Positions 5,491-10,008 of a stretch of DNA of 12,287 bases are shown here, piece by piece. Source of the DNA: Anaerolinea thermophila (lineage in GTDB: Bacteria > Chloroflexota > Anaerolineae > Anaerolineales > Villigracilaceae); assembly GCA_020722305.1 (NCBI GenBank), contig DYLB01000051.1, forward strand, positions 1 through 12,287, written 5' to 3'. A program made the position numbers and the translations under genes. The notes under the pieces were generated by a model. That model saw only the letters and a list, made by a program, of their open reading frames with translations. It did no database searches and was not told where the DNA came from. Position 1 is the stretch's first letter; each line of letters starts with the position of its first letter.

Positions 5491-6786
5491 CTAATTATAA
5501 AACAAAGGAAGCGGCCTTGCCGGAGCATCGCTGATTTTATGGGCTTGCAAGACCGTTTCACGCGCGGTTTTCAGGCGTTTTTCGTCGTTGGCGTACACGG
5601 TGAAGAGCGGCTGCCCTTTTTCGAGCCGGTCGCCAACCTTGTGGTGGATCAGGAAACCGACTGCGTGGTCAATGGGATCGTCCTTCTTCGCCCGGCCGGC
5701 CCCCAGGTTGACGGCGGCTTCGCCGACGATGCGCGCGTGGACTTCGGCCAGCCACCCGCTCGACGGCGCTTCCACCACCTCGACGTAACGCGCCCCCTCA
5801 AACCGGGACGGATCGTCCACGTAAGCCGGGTCCCCGCCTTGGGCTTCGACCAGCCTGCGGAACTGGTGCAGGGCGCGGCCTTCGATCAGCGCCCATTCGG
5901 CCAGTTGGCGGCCCTCGTTCAGGTCGGTGGCGCGTCCACCCAGGAGGAGCATGTGGGCGGCCACGTGCAGGCAGTGTTCACGGAAATCTTCCGGGCCGCC
6001 GCCGCGCAGGGTCTCGAGGGCTTCAATCACTTCGAGGGCGTTGCCCACGGCGTGGCCGAGGGGCTGGTTCATGTCCGAGAGCAGGGCCACCGTCTTGCGT
6101 CCGGCCAGCTCGCCGATGGAGACCATCATCTCGGCCAGCTGGCGGCCCTCGTCGAGAGTCTGCATGAAGGCCCCCAGCCCAACCTTGACGTCCAGGACGA
6201 TGGCCTGCGCCCCGGCGGCGATTTTCTTGCTCATAATGGACGAGGCGATCAGCGGGGTGGACTGCACCGTGCCGGTCACGTCCCGCAGGGCGTAGAGTTT
6301 GCCATCTGCCGGAGCCAGGTCGAGCGTCTGGCCGGTAAGCACGATGCCTACATCTTTGAGTTGGGCCAGGAATTCTTCGGTGGACAGGTCGGAGCGGTAG
6401 CCAGGGATGGATTCCATCTTGTCGAGCGTGCCGCCGCTGAAGCCCAGGCCGTGCCCGCTCATCTTGCCGACCTTCAGCCCGTTGGCGGCCGCAACCGGCA
6501 GCACCACCAGCGAGGTCTTGTCCCCCACCCCGCCGGAGGAGTGCTTGTCCACGGCAATATCCACGACTTTGGAGAGGTCGAGCACCTGCCCGGAATGGGC
6601 CATCGCCAGGGTCAGGTCGGTGGTTTCACGGGGTGTCATGCCGTTCAACAAGATTGCCATGGCCAGGGCCGAAGCCTGGTAATCGGGGATCTCCCCCCGC
6701 GTAAAACCCTGGACGAAGAACTCGATCTCCTCTCCGGTCAATTCGTATTTATCGCGTTTTTTGACGATGATGTCTACGGCGCGCAT
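5491..6786 (-). CDS. pdp: Pyrimidine-nucleoside phosphorylase (thymidine/uridine phosphorylase)
   Basis: The 431-residue protein is full length. It splits uridine and (deoxy)thymidine with phosphate into base and (deoxy)ribose-1-phosphate in cytoplasmic pyrimidine salvage. The alpha domain comes first; the phosphate site has K81-H82-S83 in DKHSSGGVGDKTS and K108-S110. Base-binding R168 (YALRDVT), S183 and K187 (ASSIMSKK) are present, at positions that match the Geobacillus enzyme as I remember it. The C-terminal part has GAGRAKKDDPID and VGDRLEKGQPLF, as in PyNP rather than a plant or animal enzyme. Odd points: the signature reads SGHGLGFSGGTLDK instead of SGRGLGHTGGTLDK, and KVGLGAF instead of KTGAGAF. 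AAGGAG lies 11 bases before the ATG. deoA is the alternative name; specificity cannot be told from sequence. Confidence 0.95.
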   Translation of the reverse strand: MRAVDIIVKKRDKYELTGEEIEFFVQGFTRGEIPDYQASALAMAILLNGMTPRETTDLTLAMAHSGQVLDLSKVVDIAVDKHSSGGVGDKTSLVVLPVAAANGLKVGKMSGHGLGFSGGTLDKMESIPGYRSDLSTEEFLAQLKDVGIVLTGQTLDLAPADGKLYALRDVTGTVQSTPLIASSIMSKKIAAGAQAIVLDVKVGLGAFMQTLDEGRQLAEMMVSIGELAGRKTVALLSDMNQPLGHAVGNALEVIEALETLRGGGPEDFREHCLHVAAHMLLLGGRATDLNEGRQLAEWALIEGRALHQFRRLVEAQGGDPAYVDDPSRFEGARYVEVVEAPSSGWLAEVHARIVGEAAVNLGAGRAKKDDPIDHAVGFLIHHKVGDRLEKGQPLFTVYANDEKRLKTARETVLQAHKISDAPARPLPLFYN

Positions 6787-6998
6787 GGGAATAGTTGCTC
6801 CTTTGTGAAGAATACCGCCTGTATTTTATCCCATTTTGCGCGGCGGGAGCGGATCCCGGCAAGGGACAACTCGAATCCGACCTTTCCCGCACAACACGGC
6901 AGTCACAATCCGCCTTGGAGCATGAAAACTGCCCATCCTCAGGTTTCACACGACTCAACGCCGATGAGTCGTGGATTCATCCGCGTTGAATTGAGGAC
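6787..6998. other. Intergenic region between amylase and phosphorylase genes
   Basis: These 212 bases hold a small inverted repeat CGGGA/TCCCG (6844-6848, 6854-6858), a TAAAAT box, and most of a large hairpin that runs into the amylase coding end. No gene is seen here. Confidence 0.6.
6823..6828 (-). promoter_or_regulatory. Candidate -10 box for the phosphorylase gene
   Basis: TAAAAT on the minus strand, in the context GGATAAAATAC, lies 37-42 bases before the ATG. No good -35 hexamer is found at 16-18 bases. The eight bases TAAAATAC are shared with the ndk box. Confidence 0.33.
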
Positions 6999-7015
6999 TC
7001 ATCGGCGACGAGTCG
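6951..7015. repeat. Large imperfect hairpin spanning the amylase stop codon
   Basis: Arms at 6951-6970 and 6996-7015 are complementary at 18 of 20 positions, with a 25-base loop. Each arm is itself a small hairpin: CACGACTC/GAGTCGTG (6949-6956, 6966-6973) and GACTC/GAGTC (6996-7000, 7010-7014). The loop holds GGAT-TC-ATCC (6973-6982). The amylase stop (6999-7001) lies in the right arm, so the element supplies the last codons of that gene. It is nested like a REP/BIME unit and could end or stabilise transcripts. Confidence 0.75.
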
Positions 7016-9779
7016 CCTTTGCTCCCTGTTTCCTGCTCACAACTTTCTGACTGGCAGGCTGCTCAGCGCCTGCCTTTTTAGCTTTACGTTTTACGCCTTT
7101 CCCCTCTTCACCTTTCTTCCCTTCGACTTCGCTCAGGGCAGGCTCTCCGCTTTCCTTTTTCTCCCCAAACATCTCCTCCCACTTCGCCTGCACCGAAGGT
7201 ACGCCCACGCCATTCAGCGCGCTATTGACCATTCCCCATTCACTCGAATTTACAAAGCGCCAATCCAGGAACACCTGGCACTGATACGCGCCCAGATCGG
7301 CATAAATTCCCTTCTCCCACAATTCACTGCACGAGCGGATATACTCCAGCCCGCTGACGTAATCCTTGAAGATAGCATAACCCTCGTGCGGCAGGGCCAG
7401 CCCCTCGCCGAGGTTTTTCTGGACCAATTTGCCGGAGTCTTTGTCCATGAAGGCCACGGAGGTCTTGATCCAGCCGCTCGTCGCAGCGTATTTGTTGTGA
7501 TAGATCACCAGCCCGCGTGCCTCCATCCGCTTCTCCGCTCCGTATCCGTTGCCCCATCCGTTCGAGTAGGCGAACACGTCCTCGTTGACGTAGCCAGCTG
7601 GGGTGAAGAAATCGTAAAGCAGGAAGTTCTCGACTTCGGCAAACAGGCGGCGGCGGTGCAGCAGGGGGAAGATGCGGTATTCGTGACCGCGCACCAGCCC
7701 CTCGTCCACGCTTTCGTCCCATTTGGGCTTGCGAAACTCCATCCCGTACTTTTCGCGGAAGCCCTCGACCTGTCCGTGGCCGAACATGGGCAGGCCGGGC
7801 AGGGTGACAAGCAGGGTCGCCACGCCGAAGTATTTGTCGGTGGTGCCGAACTGCTCGGCGGCGGTCTTTTCGTCGGGATTGTTCATAAAATTGACGTAGC
7901 GTTTGAGTACCTGCGGGTCGAACTCCAGCGTGTTCTTCATCACCGAGCGATATTTGGCGTTGTCCTCGTCGCGCAGCATGTGCATGAAAGCGGAGTTGTA
8001 GACCCGGTGCATCCCCAGGGTGCGGACGAAGTAGCCTTCCATCAGCCAGAAGGCTTCGGCCAGCAGCAGCGTATCCGGGACTTCGGCCGCAACCCGGTCC
8101 ACAACCTCGCGCCAGAACTCGTTCGAGATGGCGGCCTCGAACTCAGCCACCGACATCCCGTGCTCTGAGCGGGACGGGATGGCCCCGCCCGCGCCCGGCT
8201 CCGGGAACCACAGCCGCTGGATGTGCTTTTTCGCCAACGTCATGGCCGCGTCGAAGCGGATAATCGGGAAGTTGCGCGCCACATGCAGGATGGTCTGGAT
8301 GACGGCCTCGCGCACCTCGGCTTTGGAGTAATCCAGTTGAGCGGTATCGTTCCAGGGCATGGAGGTGCCGTCATTGCCGTGATAGATGTAGCGCACGTCG
8401 CCGGTGTAGCGGTCAATCCGCTTGAAGACCACCGCCGCATCCGAATGGCTGTAGTAATGGTCTTCGAGGATGACCGCCACCCGCTCGTCGGCGCACAGGT
8501 CTTCGCTTTGGAACTGGTAATTGGGATAAGGCGAATAAGGCAGCGACAGGAACCAGTCGGGATGCTCGATGACCCACCTGGAATCGATCCCCATGTGGTT
8601 GGGGACCATGTCTGCCGAGAGGCGGATGCCGCGCTGCCAGGCCCGCCAGCGCAGGGCTTCGAGCGCCGGCCAGCCGCCCAGGTCTTGGGCAATATCGTAA
8701 GAATAGAGCGAATAAGCCGAAGCGACCGCCTCGTGGTCGCCCATGCGCTGCTTGATCCACTGCGAGGCCCGGCTGCGCTCCCACAGCCCGATCAGCCACA
8801 GGCCGGTAAAACCGCGCTGGGCCAGCAGGTCCAGTTCTTCGTCGGGGATTTCGTTCAGGTAACGGATCCAGCGCCCGTACTTGCGGCTCAACTGTTCCAG
8901 CCAGACGTAGGTGTTCTTCGCGATCAGCACGACGCGCGGCATCCAGTCCTTGTCTTCGCTGAATCTTTCGTATTCGGTGATGCGCAAGCCGACGGGAAAC
9001 TCGATCACCGGGGCCTGACCGCCGAAGCCGCCCGTGCCGCCGCGCCGGGTGGCTTCTTCGCGCACATAGTCCAGGCTTCGCAGCAGGCGCTGGATGAACT
9101 CATCGCCGAGCAGGGGCGCCCAGCGCTGGAGGATGTATTCCAGTTGGCCGCCCAGCGAATGGGGCGAGACCCGGGCCGGGGCGCGCAGGACGTCGAACAG
9201 GCTCTCACCGCCGTGTTGTTCGAAGCTCGGCTGCCCGGCGAAGAAATCCTGCAAGCCACTGACCAAGCCGGGGTAGGCTGTCGCCCGCGACAGGTCCGAA
9301 TCGTCGAACAATTCTTTGTAGGGGCCAAAAGCCGGGTTGGCGTTCGAGAGATGGAGCAGCAGGGTCTCCTCGGTCGTCGTCTCCCGCACACCATCGGTGG
9401 ATTCAAAATATTCGAGCGGCGACATCCGGCCGCGATAAACCGTCAGCGGCGGGAACTGCTCGATGAACCGGATCAGGACTGTGTCCAGGGACGCTGCGCC
9501 CAGCCGGGTTTGGAGCCAGCCCAGGGCTTTGGTCATCACGCCGGGATTCTGCATCTCGTATTGCCTGACCAGGATGTGGAGGATCTCGTCTATCAGCCCC
9601 ATGGCGTACACGTCGCTGGCGGGGACCGGTTGGCCGCGTCCCGCGCTCATCCGTTCTGCAAGCTGACGCGCCGCGGCGAAGTCCGCCACGACGACCTGCC
9701 CGTTGGTGGCGAAGAGTTCATCGTCCAACTGATACTGGTCACGCGCATTTCGGGAGATGTGGAATTCGAACCAGGTCAT
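6999..9779 (-). CDS. GH13 alpha-amylase-family glycoside hydrolase or transglycosylase
   Basis: From ATG 9779 the protein has 926 residues. The GH13 barrel starts near 290. Region I is ADMVPNHMG (389-397), region II is IIRFDAAMT with nucleophile D510, region III is LLLAEAFW with acid/base E575, and region IV is FMNNPDE with D636 as stabiliser. Region IV lacks the usual NHD histidine, and NNPD recalls the NTPD of GlgE maltosyltransferases, though region II does not match that family. Residues 1-290 are mostly helical and unassigned. There is no signal peptide, so it probably acts inside the cell on alpha-glucans; substrate is unknown. The tail from about 868 is Lys-rich and holds PALSEVEG (880-887), which looks like a repeat insertion. 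An ATG 18 codons upstream (9833) is open, but AAGGA 7 bases before 9779 favours the shorter form. Confidence 0.88.
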   Translation of the reverse strand: MTWFEFHISRNARDQYQLDDELFATNGQVVVADFAAARQLAERMSAGRGQPVPASDVYAMGLIDEILHILVRQYEMQNPGVMTKALGWLQTRLGAASLDTVLIRFIEQFPPLTVYRGRMSPLEYFESTDGVRETTTEETLLLHLSNANPAFGPYKELFDDSDLSRATAYPGLVSGLQDFFAGQPSFEQHGGESLFDVLRAPARVSPHSLGGQLEYILQRWAPLLGDEFIQRLLRSLDYVREEATRRGGTGGFGGQAPVIEFPVGLRITEYERFSEDKDWMPRVVLIAKNTYVWLEQLSRKYGRWIRYLNEIPDEELDLLAQRGFTGLWLIGLWERSRASQWIKQRMGDHEAVASAYSLYSYDIAQDLGGWPALEALRWRAWQRGIRLSADMVPNHMGIDSRWVIEHPDWFLSLPYSPYPNYQFQSEDLCADERVAVILEDHYYSHSDAAVVFKRIDRYTGDVRYIYHGNDGTSMPWNDTAQLDYSKAEVREAVIQTILHVARNFPIIRFDAAMTLAKKHIQRLWFPEPGAGGAIPSRSEHGMSVAEFEAAISNEFWREVVDRVAAEVPDTLLLAEAFWLMEGYFVRTLGMHRVYNSAFMHMLRDEDNAKYRSVMKNTLEFDPQVLKRYVNFMNNPDEKTAAEQFGTTDKYFGVATLLVTLPGLPMFGHGQVEGFREKYGMEFRKPKWDESVDEGLVRGHEYRIFPLLHRRRLFAEVENFLLYDFFTPAGYVNEDVFAYSNGWGNGYGAEKRMEARGLVIYHNKYAATSGWIKTSVAFMDKDSGKLVQKNLGEGLALPHEGYAIFKDYVSGLEYIRSCSELWEKGIYADLGAYQCQVFLDWRFVNSSEWGMVNSALNGVGVPSVQAKWEEMFGEKKESGEPALSEVEGKKGEEGKGVKRKAKKAGAEQPASQKVVSRKQGAKATRRR
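7119..7138. repeat. Dispersed-repeat word inside the amylase gene
   Basis: The plus strand reads CCCTTCGACTTCGCTCAGGG, a 20-base imperfect palindrome with CCCT and AGGG ends. Read on the coding strand it gives the core of PALSEVEG. From memory this word is scattered widely in Anaerolineae-like and other environmental genomes, both between and within genes; this was not checked here. Confidence 0.6.
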
Positions 9780-9783
9780 ATCG

Positions 9784-9791
9784 CCTTCCTT
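9784..9791 (-). promoter_or_regulatory. Ribosome binding site deciding the amylase start
   Basis: On the minus strand AAGGAAGG precedes the ATG at 9779, with AAGGA 7 bases from it. The upstream in-frame ATG at 9833 lies within a repeat-like element and has no such site. Confidence 0.6.
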
Positions 9792-9828
9792 ACTTGGCCT
9801 TCGCCAACATCGCTTGAGGCAATCTTTA

Positions 9829-9892
9829 GCCACGGAGTCACGGGGACTCAGGGATTTTAAGCGGAATGAATTCCGCGCTACGTCTCTGTGGC
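9829..9892. repeat. 64-bp palindromic element between amylase and kinase genes
   Basis: The ends GCCACGGAG (9829-9837) and CTCTGTGGC (9884-9892) pair over 9 positions, one of them a G-T wobble. Inside is a perfect 7-bp hairpin, GCGGAAT-GA-ATTCCGC (9861-9876). It also contains the 13-mer TGAATTCCGCGCT shared with 5452-5464. It resembles the CACGGAG-type dispersed intergenic words I remember from environmental genomes. It carries no ORF of its own, so at most it is a non-autonomous element. Confidence 0.65.
9854..9859 (-). promoter_or_regulatory. Candidate -10 box for the amylase gene
   Basis: TAAAAT on the minus strand lies 75-80 bases before the preferred ATG, within the 64-bp palindromic element. 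No -35 match is seen. If real, the repeat supplies the promoter of the gene. Confidence 0.22.
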
Positions 9893-9955
9893 AGAAATTG
9901 TTCCGGCGTGAAAAAAGTGAACCTCGGGTTCCTTAACAAAAGTGTGGAGCTAATG

Positions 9956-10008
9956 ATACCCGATAATGCAATTGCAATGTTGCGAATTCGGGTATACTTT
10001 TCGTACCC
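9956..10008 (+). promoter_or_regulatory. Promoter and palindromes ahead of the histidine kinase gene
   Basis: TTGCAA (9972-9977) and TATACT (9993-9998) form a promoter-like pair with a short 15-base spacer. A perfect 8-bp inverted repeat, ATACCCGA (9956-9963) and TCGGGTAT (9988-9995), flanks the pair, and the palindrome TGCAATTGCA (9967-9976) overlaps the -35 box. GGGTA/TACCC (9990-9994, 10004-10008) reaches to the base before the start codon. This is a plausible operator region, possibly autoregulatory. Confidence 0.42.

Noticed and set aside
2361..5494. Very long plus-strand open frames (2361-3716, 3083-5494) opposite the TPR gene
   Set aside because: Their translations are Ser/Gly/Arg-rich low complexity that mirrors the acidic GC-rich linker on the other strand. 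They lack domains, and the minus frame has TPR signatures and a ribosome site.
5539..7050. 503-codon plus-strand open frame opposite the phosphorylase gene
   Set aside because: It is antisense to the fully conserved phosphorylase; the product has no recognisable fold.
9780..9833. Extended amylase start at 9833 (18 extra residues)
   Set aside because: The extra residues are encoded partly in the palindromic element, are Arg/Lys-rich without family resemblance, and have no ribosome site, while AAGGA stands at the right distance from 9779.
8223..9860. 545-codon plus-strand open frame opposite the amylase gene
   Set aside because: It is antisense to the GH13 catalytic motifs and has no domain or ribosome site of its own.
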